A stretch of DNA of 64,000 bases from Persicaria tinctoria (GCA_037127255.1 JBANSL010000013.1:11552688-11616687); one strand, 5' to 3'. Shown: positions 44,300 through 56,080, counted from the stretch's first letter. Made by a program: numbers and translations. The notes: generated from the sequence alone by a model not told the origin.

Positions 44300-44766
44300 T
44301 GGAACACCCCCGTCCCACATCGGATATCATAAGGATGTTCGGAGTGATTTATAAGTGATTCAAGCCCTACCCATGACACAAAAGCTCTTCCTTTTCAGAC
44401 TTCAAGTGAGGACAACAGACCTGAAAGGGCTAGGTGGCATGGGTTGGCGCCTCTTAAGACCCCGGGTCTTACAGATGGTATCAGAGCCGACTCCGGGCTC
44501 GGAGGTGCGCCGACAGTATGCTCGGGTAGGCTCCTCCCGGAGGGCAGTCCCTTGGGCCTGACGGGGTCGTCAGTGCTTTAAGTGGGGGAGATTGTAACAC
44601 CCCCATCCCAAATCGGATATCATAAGGATGTTCGGAGTGATTTATAAGTGATCCAAGCCTTACCCATGACACAAGAGCTCTTCATTTTCAGGCTCCAAGT
44701 GAAGACAGCAGACCTGAAAGGGCTAGGTGGCATGGACGGGTGCCTCTTAAGACCCCGGGTCTTACA
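44300..44766 (+). mobile_element. TRIM retrotransposon (right arm copy)
   Basis: LTRs 44,300-44,473 and 44,593-44,766, each 174 bp, run TG(G/T)AACACCCCC...GGGTCTTACA. A perfect 5-bp duplication TACCT flanks them (44,295-44,299, 44,767-44,771). The primer site TGGTATCAGAGCC (44,476-44,488) follows LTR1 by 2 bp, and the purine tract AAGTGGGGGAGA precedes LTR2. The interior is 119 bp and non-coding. LTR1 has GTCCCACATCG, an exact plant snRNA USE, 27 bp before TATAAG; LTR2 has it mutated (TCCCAAATCG). Twin at 40,090-40,556. Confidence 0.95.
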
Positions 44767-46467
44767 TACCTTGCCAAATCAGCCGGCTACATCAGCACCA
44801 TGGGCCCACTTTTTTTTTCCTCAATTCGGGTTAATAAAGAGGAAGAAATGAATGGTTTCTAAAAAAAATGAATGGGATTTTTGGGCCTAAAAATTAGGCC
44901 TAATTCTTTCAAAGAAAGCAAGGCCAATTTTGGGCGTGCTTTGGTAAAATAAATTTCGGTTTTGTGTGATTTAAAACAAAGGCTCGATTTTGGTACTTAA
45001 GAAAATAAAAGGGGTCGGTTTATAATTTTTATAAAATAAGAGCAGTTTGTAAATTCCATCAAGGGCTGATTTCATTAAATAAAAATGGTTGAGATTTTAG
45101 AGGATTTGAAGTGTTTAAAATATTATTTTGGGATTAAAGATATAATATTACGGTGATCAGAAAAAAATATAATATTATGGGACTTGAATTTTAGAAAAAG
45201 GAATTTGACGAAGGTCGGAATTTCTAACTAGTTAACTCGATTTTCGAAACGGTTTTCGGGACGAACTTGAGAATTATGTGATCGATGACTAACTAGCATG
45301 ATGATATGATTGATTGACTAATAGCATGTTTTGTGTGGACTAATGGCATGTATGAATGACTAATGGCATGATGAGATGCTAGAGTTATGTTATCGCTTGA
45401 CTTATACCTTATGACTATGCGGATATATGATTACTGCGAATATATGAATGTGGCTAAATGGAATGACGAGAATGATGTGGTCTTACGGAATGTGGCGACA
45501 TGATGAAAGGTTGAGTGGATGGAATGATGATTCTGACGTGGTTGATTCTATTGAATGATGTGTGTTTGTGTGATTGAATGGTTAGATGTAGACTTATATG
45601 ATTGTTCTCATATGGATCTAGGTAATATTGTTTGAGTGTCCGTACTGCTTGCTGGGATTCTACTTTTGTTGTTCTGTTAGCCAGGTAAGTCTCTTCGAAG
45701 TTTACTCAGATTAAATAGACCGCCCTGCTCTACGTGCATGACATACTAGGTGCTTGCATTCATGAACAACATGCCATGTAGTATCATGCTAGGTTGCATT
45801 GACCACTGAACATTCTATTTCTGTATGCGTGTGTAAACATAACGGTCGTTATATGTGAAGTATCTAGAGTCTTTGCTAGGGTCATAGGACGACCCAGTCT
45901 CATCGGGTCTCGTCTGGAGTCATTTGAGTCATGGCAACAACTTTATTACCACACTTTATTATTCACATTACTCTTATTTTCGCTTTTAAGACCACATTCA
46001 TGTATGATTTATTGTAAGCACGCAATATGGGGTTGGGTACCAATATAGACTTGATCCCATTAATGGAATGGAATGCATTCACGAGCTGGTCAGTCTCCGC
46101 CCTATCGGGAAGGGGGGCGGCGGTAGGAAGAGGGATATACCGTTGGTATTCTGTGCTAAGACCTTATTATATTTATGCACTTGATCTTAGGAGCATGTTA
46201 GTGTGTTAATATTTCGCCTTGCATCTAGAAGCATCTTTATTCGGTATAGCGTATATGTGTGCTTAGGGCCGGGATGCAGAGCCAAAGTGGGCATCGATCT
46301 GATCTCGCCCACTATCAATTTTTTTAGGTATCCGTTATGCTTACTACTATTGATGCTTTTTTTATTTTATTGATACATATGCCTTTTTAAGTGTATCAAG
46401 TTAATAAAATATTTATAAATTTAATCGTATGCCTTTTTATTTTATTGATACGTATTAATATTAATAT
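44767..46467 (+). other. Unrecognised, possibly LTR-derived sequence (right arm copy)
   Basis: Mirror of 38,400-40,089. It contains repeated ATGGCATG(T/A)-style units at 45,320-45,380 and short open frames of no known family, such as the 60-codon frame at 46,027. No gene is called. Confidence 0.3.
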
Positions 46468-47823
46468 GGGCAAATTGCATAAAATAGCACGAACTTTAGG
46501 AGTGGTTGCACTTAGTGGCACGAACTTAAAAAAATACAAAAATAATCACCAACTTTGGTGTTTAGTTGCGGTCAGTGGCACGTATACCCCCTATCTTGCT
46601 AATGTGGACTAGTGGGGTTGCTTACATGGAATTTTTTTAATTAAAAAGACAAATAGCGAGATATGAATTAATGAGAATGCTTATATGTTTTTTTTAAAAA
46701 TTGAAAGACATAAAAGATTTGCCAAAATTATGAAACTAGCTATGTTCCAATTTTATTTTTTATTTCATGTAATTCAAAATCAAAGATAATTGTGACAAAT
46801 ATAATATTTGCAAATTAAAATTTGGTACTAGTTATTTTAATTTGCAAATTCTATATTTGTCACAATTATCTTTGATTTGGAATTAAATGAAATAACGAAT
46901 AAAATTGAAACCTAGCTAGTTTCATAATTTGGGCACATCTTTTATGTCTTATAATTTTTTTTAAAAAAAAATTCATGTAAGCATTCCCACTAATTCATAT
47001 CTCGCTATATGCCTTTTTAATTAAAAAAATTTCATGTAAGCACCCCTACTAGTCCACATTAGCGAGATATGGGGTATAGGGCTGTGCATCGGTCTAAAAC
47101 CGAACCGAACAGGGCCAAACCAAACCGAACAGAAACCGAAAATCTCAAATTTTCAAACCGAAAGCATTAGGTTCGGTTCGGTTATTCACCGGTTTGATCT
47201 GTATTCGGTTCAGTTTTAACACAATTAAACCGAATTTCCATGAATTTCATGTGTCTTTTACAGTGTAGGTAACGCAAATCTTTCAAGCAGTATCGTTTCC
47301 TTCTTGCTTACACATATATTATCATATGTCTTCCCTTTCTATCTCAGATATATTATTAATTACGTACTCACATATATATTTCCACTGGAAAAGCCACCGT
47401 TAAATATAGTTTACGCGGGAGTCTCTTTCTTGTAAATCTTAGTTAAACTCCTCAAGCGTACATGAGTTTAAAAGATATATGAGCTAGGGTATGTGTAAAT
47501 CACACATTCTGTAAAATGACTGTACTAATTTCCATGCATTCAGTTTAACAGAAATCGAACCGAATCCGAACACAAACCGAACCAAAAAATGAAAATTCTT
47601 GAACCAAAAGCTGAACCGAAAAAAATCGGTTAGGTTCGGTTCGGTTTGTGTTGGTTCGGCCCAAAAATTCGGTTTGGACCGAATCATAAACACCCCTAAG
47701 GGGGTATACGTGCCACTAGCCGCAACTAAATACCAAAGTTGGTGATTATTTTTGTATTTTTTTAAGTTCGTGCCACTGAGTACAACCACCTCAAAAATTC
47801 GTGCTATTTAATGCAATTTGCCC
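46468..47823. mobile_element. Mutator-like foldback element with nested hAT MITE (right arm copy)
   Basis: Mirror of 37,033-38,388 with the same 9-bp duplication ATATTAATA/TATTAATAT and the same nested hAT MITE at 47,077-47,698. Both insertions therefore predate the arm duplication. Confidence 0.92.
47077..47698. mobile_element. Nested hAT-like MITE (right arm copy)
   Basis: Mirror of 37,158-37,779; starts TAGGGCTGTGCATCGGTC and is full of CCGAACC/GGTTCGG motifs. Confidence 0.88.
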
Positions 47824-48315
47824 TATTAATATTAATAATATCAATAACAAAAAAAATTAAGTAAAATAAATCAACATTCAGCTTAATAAATATAAAAAAA
47901 GTGTAAAATGAGTTTTGATTCGGGCGACTCTCTGATGTGAGTGAAAAATATAAAAAACTGAAAAGTTAGTGGAAAGCTGACGTGGCAGAAATAGTTGCTG
48001 ATGTGGTTGAAATGAGTTTTGATTCGTGTGGCTCTTTGTTGCTCATGGTGCAAGTCCTAACCACTTGTGAAAATTAATTAGGTACGTGTACGGTGTACCC
48101 GTTCCCTTTCACTCTCTCCATCGCATCTGACAGCCCTCGTGCAGGGCGATTTAAATCGACCTTCCTCTCTCAACCTCTGATAGCCTTCCTTCCCTTCTCC
48201 TCCCTCGCCTTCATCGACCTCCCTCTGCCTCCCTCGTTCTCTATCTCTCCCGTTTGCCCTTTCTTGCTCCCTCCTCACCGGATCTCATAACTGTTGATTC
48301 CAACGAAGAGAGCTG

Positions 48316-48459
48316 CAAATGGCGAATTACTCCAGACGAAGCGTCGCGAGTTGGCAAATCCGGAGGAGGACGAGAATGATGGGAATCCTGCCTGGGTGAA
48401 TTGTCCTGTTTGCGGCGTCAGAGTTTGGAGCCAAGATTGCACCATCAACGCTCATCTAG
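48316..48459 (+). pseudogene. UBZ-like zinc-finger exon (right arm copy)
   Basis: A GC-richer open stretch encodes LLQTKRRELANPEEDENDGN, then PAWVNCPVCGVRVWSQDC and TINAHL, then a GT donor at 48,460. The C-x-x-C...H layout with I-N-x-H-L resembles the UBZ4 finger of FAN1-like DNA-repair nucleases; the fourth zinc ligand would lie in the next exon, which I do not find. It sits upstream of and in line with the TypA pseudogene exons, so a chimeric transcript is possible. The family call is tentative. Confidence 0.5.
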
Positions 48460-49272
48460 GTTAGTCTCTAATTTCACAGAAAATTCTGTGTGCGCGCCCT
48501 AGGTTGAGTTCCGAGCTTAGCATTTTGAATGTAATGGATCCTAATATTGTTTTAAGATGCTTGCAAGCACAGAATTCGGCAATAGCTTAGGAAACTGATT
48601 TGAGAACTCAAATTATTGATGTCCATGAATGTGCTAAGTCCCGGAGAGGATCACTGTTAGGAGAGGAAATTCTCAGCACAGAACAATTGAAACAAGGGAA
48701 GATTCAATCTGATTGGAAATCATTCATAGTAGTCAAGATAAGATAAGATCAAATGGTACATCAGAGAATACAGAGGTTTATTTTTATATCTAGGTCTTTA
48801 TAGGTGATTACAAGATTGGCATCACAAGCTAAACTGATACAAAGTAACAATACAAAAAATACCCAAACTAACATACAAAGTAATGATACAGAGGTTTATT
48901 TGAGTCCTTTTGTAACTTGATTCAACTTCTTGATGGTTCAAGGACTGATCCTCTCATAGAAAAATTCAGTACTGGGATGTAAGAAAAATCAAAGCATCAT
49001 GGATATTGACTTTAGATGGGGCAGGAATCCAAATATTGTCTTAGTTGTTCAAGCTGCACTTGTTGCTTCAGTTCCCATTTAGGTAGGCTCATTAGTCATA
49101 AGAAGATTTTGATATGCTAGTTCAGTTGAATTGGCTAGGGTCTAAATCAAGGGTTTTTTCATTGTGCAGTTAATTTTTTTTATTAGTTGGCTATCTTTCT
49201 TCTCTTACCCCCCTGCATCATATTACTCATATATGTTTCCGATTTAATTATCTCCGTTCGATTTGTTTACTC

Positions 49273-49464
49273 GTGACTGAACAGTATGGAAATCTTAATC
49301 CAAGATGGGTTCAAGACCAAGATGTTTATCTTGAAAGAGAACTTAGAGATGTAGGGATTATACCTTCCTATCCAGCTTACCCACCTTCCTATCCTCCCTA
49401 TCTACCTGCTCCATGTTATAGAAAGGGATACAGGTTTCCTAATCTCTCTCACTCGTCTCTTTAG
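49273..49464 (+). other. Open exon-like frame of unknown origin (right arm copy)
   Basis: It encodes YGNLNPRWVQDQDVYLEREL, then RDVGIIPSYPAYPPSYPPYL and PAPCYRKGYRF, with a Tyr/Pro-rich part. Codon use looks gene-like and it is kept intact in both arms (left 35,392-35,583). It lies between the UBZ-like exon and the TypA exons. I do not recognise it. Confidence 0.35.
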
Positions 49465-50130
49465 CACACCATATATGCATGTTGCTCTTTCAAGAATTTA
49501 TGTTTTTCAGTGGTATTGAGCAGAATTATGTTGCGAGTATCGTTGTAAAATGTTCAAGTAGTTGATACTCTTTAGATTGTTTTAACTTTGTCCCTAACAT
49601 AACATATTGACTTGTTTATAATCCTTCCATTAAGGAAACATTGTCACGATGAAACACAGGAAAAGGTTAGGACCAAATTGAAACGAGGGCAGAAGGCCAG
49701 GGGCTATTTTAAAACAAATATGCAAGCATTACATCTTCAAATTAATGTCCACTAAAGGGATGGATTAAAAATGAAACAAAGTAATAAAGGTTTGGGTCCT
49801 TTAGGATTATTTTTATCCTTAATTCTCTCACCATTTTACAGCATGAGGGAACATGCTCATATTTGTAAGTGGTAACTATTATAAGATAAAGTTCTTCATC
49901 AGTTCACTTGTCTTTCTTATCAATGTTAGTATATTGTTTGCACGAATTTTGCAAGTAATTCTGTACTACAACAACAACAACGTGCCCAGTAATTCTGTAC
50001 AGTGCACAATTATTTCCTTTTTTTGAGAAAATATTTGTTTTCGGATATTATGCTATGCATTATTACATTATTGTTTCAATCTTGAATACCCTTTTTTCTC
50101 ATACTTGATTTCTGGGTGTCAACTTTTCAG

Positions 50131-52736
50131 TTTCAGAGGAAAGATGTGATGAAGTTGAGAGCCTGGTGTTTGATCTATTTGCAAACCTTGGAGCTTCAGG
50201 TCTATAACTCTTTGATATTGAAATGGATGTCTGCTTATAAGGTTTTTCTTTACTTAATAGTTGGCTGTAGCTAATACTGCTTTTATTGTCTTGTTAACAG
50301 AGGAGCAATTGGATTTTCCAGTTCTTTATGCATCTGCTAAGGAGGGATGGGCTTCCTCAAAGTATACGAAAAGCCCTCCTGAAGAAGCAAAGAATATGTC
50401 AGAGTTACTTGACAGTTGACACAATAGTTAGACATGTTCCTCAACCTAAACCAAGTGTTGATGCTCCTTTCCAGATGTTGGTTAGTATTGGATTTTGCCT
50501 TGAAGCCCTTCTAATTTTACGAGAGCCAGTATCTTGACAACAAATTTCTTGTTGCCTGCTCCAAGTCAAGTCTTATTGGTCATAGGCCTTAACTAACCTG
50601 CATATAAATGGATCTCTCCCATAATCCTCTCTGATACTGTAGTTCTTGGCTTCTTGTTTCTGAAAGAAGTCAAGAGCTATAGAATTAGAGAGGATGATGG
50701 GAGAAACAAATGAAAAGAATGAGTTTGCCACCCAAGTTGCCTCTCAAATATATTGACCGGACATGGATTAAGTTTATACGAAGCATACTGTTAAATGTTA
50801 ATTCAACAAGAACCTGTCTTGTGTTTAGCTCAATTAATGTTTTCATTAGCTTCACCTTTGTTTTTACTGGCTGCCATTTACTTCAAGTTACATTCATAGA
50901 AATTGGTGGAGGCTTTCGTTTACTACCATATACTAGAAAGGCCTCTTGCAACTGTTTTTTTTAACTCCTATTAAGAAAGAGATATTGCAATGCTTCTAGA
51001 TGAATGGTGGGAAACCAGAGAGGCAGAACAATGGATATTGTCATTATAAGCAAACTCTTTTATTCCCATGTGCTTTTGAGCATCCTTGTTGTACCTGGCA
51101 ACCTTGAAAAAGATGCTTGGCAGTTCTTTTGTAGGTGTCTATGATGGAGAGAGACTCTTATCTTGGGAGAATACTAACTGGCCGCATCTCGTCTGGCATT
51201 GTTCGTGTTGGTGATAGAGTACATGGACTTCGCACTACAGATGCTGGAGTACAGAAGATTGAAGATGGAAAGGTTTTATATGTGGAAACTTCTTTAGTTT
51301 GCCAAAATGCCAAATCTTGTATTCATTCAGTCTTTCTGTGGAAATTGACAGTTTGCATTTTTTTTGCTGCCTCCTTGAATTAGATTTATGCTGTTCCTAA
51401 AATTATCCTGCCTTAGTTTGGACTTCGGTAATTGATTGTAGGTCATAAAGCTGATGAAAAAGAAAGGAACAAGCATGGTTCTGCTCGACAGTGCTGGTGC
51501 TGGTGATATTGTTCAATGGCTGGCTTATCTAGCCCAGCCATAGGGCATACAATTGCAACCGCTGAGGTAAGTATATTCTTTCAAATTTAATGTGTGTTCT
51601 TTTCCTTTTCTGCAAGTATCAAGTTACAGGAAATATAGGAGTGAGATGAGAAGATAATTTTATTTGTCTACTTTTCGAGGAGTTCTGTAGTTTCTAGGCA
51701 TGCAGCTTTCTATGGATAACTATGTGAAGAGAAGTATCAGTTCAAAAGTCAAGTTGCATATTTGTTTCACTAATCAAACGCTTTTTGAGCACAACTTCAT
51801 TTGTATTTGTGGTAAGTGCATGTAAATATTGGCTGGGTCATGCAAGTACTCATGTCAATGGTAGTGCTGGGGTTACCCTTTTTTTGAAGGTACATGATTA
51901 TCATGAAATGACTGGCAATAGTCAGTTTCAAAGCAATTTAGAATTCTTTCTATAGCTCAGTTGGGAGAGGAATTGTAAACCCTAGCCCCTTAGGATCGCA
52001 ATCAACTCCACCCCATCCTTACCGAGCTGCATGCGTTCCCGAGTAGCTTTTTTAAGCTGCCTACAGTAGTGACTAGATCATCCCATCTTTTGTTGCTGTT
52101 TATCCTTCATTTTTGTGATACTTTATTGGACATAGCATTTTCTCAAAATCTTATTGATTTACGTGGGATGAAAGTTTCTCATATCCCCTTTTTATCAAAC
52201 TCTTTTGGTGTTCTTGCGCAAGTTCTTATGGATCATTTTATAGATTATGGATGCATTGCCAGCTGTTGAATTGGATCCACCAACTATATCAATGACTTTT
52301 GGCATGAATGATTCACCATTGGCTGGCAAGGATGGCACTCAGGTAAGCAGCAAATATCTTGCTTTTTGCTTCAACGACTCATCTATATTTCTTTTATCCA
52401 TATGATCTCACTTATACTCTGTAATTTTAGAAGCAAAACAAAGACTTGCCATAAATGTGACTCCTGCAGTTGACGGGTGGAAAAATTGGTGAGCGGTTAA
52501 TGGCTGAAGCAGAGACGAATCTTGCCATAAATTTGATCCGAGGTTTATCTGAGTCATATGAGGTGCAGGGAAGGGGTGAGCTACTATTAGGTTAGTTTGA
52601 CATCCCCTCATTTGCCTGAGTTATTTATAACGAACTCCTAAAACCTGTTAAATTTGTTCCATAAACAGGTATATTGATTGAGAATATGAGGCGTGAAGGT
52701 TTTGAGTTTTCTGTGTCACCACCTAAAGTCATGTGA
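50131..52736 (+). pseudogene. TypA/BipA-type elongation factor pseudogene (EMB2785-like), right arm copy
   Basis: TypA/BipA proteins are ribosome-binding GTPases of plastids or mitochondria. Exons with GT-AG sites: 50,131-50,199 (SEERCDEVESLVFDLFANLG), 50,301-50,480 (EEQLDFPVLYASAKEGWASS), 51,135-51,272 (VSMMERDSYLGRILTGRISS), 51,442-51,566 (VIKLMKKKGTSMVLLDSAGA), 52,244-52,342 (ALPAVELDPPTISMTFGMND), 52,470-52,590 (GERLMAEAETNLAINLIRGL), 52,669-52,733 (ILIENMRREGFEFSVSPPKV). Two lesions break the frame: a 7-bp AGTTGAC duplication at about 50,409-50,422 and a one-base loss at about 51,511 (CAATGG). The GTPase N-terminus and C-terminal domain are absent, and a TGA follows the last exon. Both lesions are also in the left arm, so it died before duplication. 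Confidence 0.9.
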
Positions 52737-52970
52737 GCATTCTAGAATCTTAATGCGAAAGCTTCGCTACATTTGATAATTTCAGAATATTTGTAGTTTT
52801 CCGAATACTTATTTTGTAATCACATGTAATGATGCTTATGCATTTGCGCTTATTTCAGCTGTTGAATGAATGTTGTACTTGTTAATGAATACAGTAGTAT
52901 TTTCTACTGAATCTTATCTATTAGTGTTTCACTATTAGTCATTCTGTGTGCTTTCTGATAGTTCAACAAT

Positions 52971-54460
52971 GGATATTATATCTATTGAGAAAATGGTAGT
53001 CAATATACCACTTTATCTTCCACTTTGCAAAAATGTCACTCCTCCCCTCTAAAATGTGGTAAATGTTAAAAAGTGTATTTATTTTGCAAAACTAACAGAA
53101 TTTGGGCGGGCTTTTGAAATTTGGGAAATATTTAGGCGGGATTTAAGGGTTTAGGAAAGGAGAGAGAGTGCAGACTGAGAGAAAGAGAAGGGAGGCACTT
53201 GAGGGCGACGAAGGCGTCGCCAGTGTGGCGGAGGCGGCGGAGGAGTGGTGGCAGAGCAGCCCACCGTTGACCCTCCGAGCTCCTTAGCCTCGTCCGCCCG
53301 CTCCTCCTCCGCATCGCTCTCCTCCTCCCCTTCCGAGCCCCTCACCGTCGACCTGGAACTCAAAGCCCAGTCGTTCTCGCCATGGATGCCCTGCGCCATG
53401 GATGAGGGAGATCCTTGTCTTCATCTCTCCCCCCCCCCCCCCCCCCCCCTCTCTCATCTTGAATCTTCATCTCTCTCGATTAATATTTTGATAGATCGAA
53501 TTCGAAAGTTGGTGAGGCTGCTGAGCAGGTGATTGAATTTCGATAGCCTACTTTTAATCAATTTCATCGAATTGAATTAGGTTAATTAAATTAAATTCCA
53601 TTTAACTGAACACAAGCTAATCAAATTTCCAAATGCTTAATTAATGATCGATCCACACATTTAATGAATTGAATTTTGAAAAATCACAAGTGTGGGCGTT
53701 GATGGAAGCCATGGACATGGACAGCAGTCGTTGACACAATTACAAGGAGGAGCCACCGGGTCTAAGCTTGCTTCCACCGACACTACAAGGAGGAGCCACA
53801 TGAGTTATTCTTATATTGGCTAAAAGATCGTGGTCACTGACTAGGCAATAGTAGTTACTGGCTAGTAAGCGTAAATCGCAATTTTTTTAGGCCAAGCGAA
53901 ACCATGTATAGGGTTGTATGGAATTTTTTTTGTGTTTCAGCACCTAGTTAGTATTTCCCCCTCCTCCATGTCCACGACAGCTTTGCCTTTCATCTCCGGA
54001 GCAACGATTGTCGTTTGTGCCCAGATTTTCTGGTTTATCTTGCTAGCTGTGTGAATTTCTGTGCCAGCTGAATTGTTGTCTTTGTCATCCAAATGGTTTT
54101 TCATGCCATACTACAAATTGAGTTCAAGATACGATATAGACCCAAGTTTATATCGAAATATTTTTTTTCATAAACATATATAAATTGAGTGTCTATAGAT
54201 AGATAAAAATAAATAAAGTTCAAAAATATATTTATTTTTTAATTTTAACAAATAAAAATGGCCAAAAAATATTTTAAAACAATTAAAGTGGGTCTCCCTC
54301 TCTCCTCCTCTCTCTCCCCCTTGGTTACCTTCAACCTGTTGGAAAGGTGCCCAAAATTTTTGCAAAAATAACATTTTGTCATTGTCATGCAAATAATCCC
54401 ACCCATGGCTATTTTTGCAAAGTTGGGTGTAAAGTGGTATATTGGTGCAAATTATCCTAT
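52971..54460. mobile_element. Possible Pack-MULE (right arm copy)
   Basis: Mirror of 30,396-31,885: TIR-like ends with GTCAATATACCACTTTATC and GGTGTAAAGTGGTATATTGG, and a GC-rich exon-like island at 53,155-53,420. See the left copy for reasoning and doubts. Confidence 0.45.
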
Positions 54461-54799
54461 TATATTTGCTATTTAATAGGTGCAAAACCGATCTACAATT
54501 CTTTGTGGGTCAAAAACCCATCTACAATTCTCGTTTCGGCTCAAACATTTGTGTGCATAACCATCTGAGCTGTCCCACGCTCTCCACGATATCCTGATGT
54601 GCTCTATGATTTCCACTATGGGCTGGTCGTGGGGACAGCTCCCCTGGACCTGAATTGTCACAATAACCTATATGTTAAAATTACCGGAAGCAAATAAAAA
54701 GTAAATCAATTTAAATCGCTAGTTATTAGTAAAATTTAAAATTACCTCGGAACCATAGGTTCCAACCTATGATGTAGCTCGTCACGTCTAGGAGCCTAT

Positions 54800-55220
54800 G
54801 GGTAAAGGTTTCTCATTCGTTCCGAGCCATTCCTTCCCGCGACAGTTTCTTTTTCACCGCTCGTCGCAGGCGATTCAAAGGAGGGCCATTTCTTTTTAAA
54901 GGGGGCGCATTTCTTTCCCGCGATGGTTTCTCATTCGCGCCGATCCATTCGTTCCCGCGACAGTTTCTTTTTCACTGTTCGACGCAGGCGATTCAGAGGA
55001 GGATCATTCTTTTAAGAGGCAGAGCATTTCTTTTCCGCGACGGTTTCTCAATCGCGACAAGCCATTCCTTTCTACAATAGTTTCTTTTTCACCGCTCGGC
55101 GCATGCGATTCAGAGGAGGAGCATTTCTTTTCCGCGACGGTGTCTCATTCGCCACTAGGCGCCGACGATTCACAAGTGGCACAGACGGAGCATTTCTTTC
55201 CCGCGACGCAAAACCCAAGT
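54800..55220 (+). repeat. GC-rich coding-type repeat block related to the loop repeats
   Basis: About four degenerate units of 100-120 bp share CCGCGAC(A/G)GTTTCT, TTTTTCACCGCTCG(G/T)CGCA, GCGATTCAGAGGAGGA and CATTTCTTTT. Read on the plus strand with frame shifts they give ATVSFSPL, then A(G/C)DSEE(D/E)H, then FF. The minus-strand gene in the loop has SPATVSFPAHAAGDSQ and AGDSEHAEPRVSF, so these appear to be diverged members of one module family. Confidence 0.6.
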
Positions 55221-55238
55221 ATTTTCCAAAACACTCTC

Positions 55239-55595
55239 TGTAACGGGTATACAAGCGGGACCCCGCTCTCACCCCTAAAAGCTAGCCATCAGGGCTAGTG
55301 GGGCTCCCCCTTATATATACACATCGGGGTTCATGAATTACCGATGTGGAATATAAGTGTCTCATATCGAACAAGAGGATTGGACTTTTTTTTTTTTTTG
55401 CCTCTTACATCCCAATGCTCGTCCCTAACACCTTGTAAGAACTGGGTTTGTGTTTACCTCTTACGTTCGAAACGAGTATGTCGTTGTCGAGAGGTCGGTC
55501 CCACCTCTGATACCAATGTAAAGGGTATACAAGAGGGATCCCGATCCCACCCTTAAAAGCTAGCCATTAGGTAGTAGGACTCCCACTTATATTTC
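55239..55595 (-). mobile_element. Truncated TRIM retrotransposon
   Basis: LTR1 55,239-55,373 (TGTAACGGG...TCGAACA) and a partial second LTR from 55,517 (TGTAAAGGGTATACAAG...CTTATAT) flank an interior with a primer-site complement CCTCTGATACCA (55,504-55,515, initiator-Met type on the minus strand). The second LTR stops at about 55,595, half way. On the minus strand LTR1 has TTCCACATCGG 26 bp before TATAAG. Confidence 0.82.
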
Positions 55596-55829
55596 ATGAA
55601 ATTGATGCTTGAATTGTGAAAATGAATATGAGAAAGCATTTTTACCAAGTCAAATATATGTCCTTGATTTTCATGAAATATACATTTCAATTAAGCTTTA
55701 GTCAAGCACCACGTTAATTTCATATTGCAGTATGTGTTATGAAATTATTCGCTGGAAAATTTAAAACCCTAATTCGAATACCTTATAGCTCTTTATTTAC
55801 CAAATTCAAGGTATATATGGGTGATGTAG

Positions 55830-56080
55830 AACATAACAAAAGGATAAGATCGATATTAGGGATGTTACTCCAAAGGCTGATGATTTGTGGGCCTGGAAGA
55901 ACTTGCTTGTCATCGGGGAGGAAATTAGAAGTGCAATCGGCAGTGATCTTAGCCCGATGATGCACAACAATGGTAGGGTAGCCAGCACCTTACCAAGATT
56001 TATGAACTCCTTAGACCCCCCGGGCAATTGGTGGATTGGGGGGATTTCTATGGAAGGGTATTCAAAACCGTAGATAAAAT
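55830..56080 (+). pseudogene. LINE fragment
   Basis: It encodes DDLWAWKNLLVIGEEIRSAI, then GSDLSPMMHN and LPRFMNSLDPPGNWW in shifting frames, like the W-x-W-K-N-L-L region between RT and zf-RVT in plant LINEs (compare VWKNILNVRDELKEG near 23,800). It is short and broken. Confidence 0.6.
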
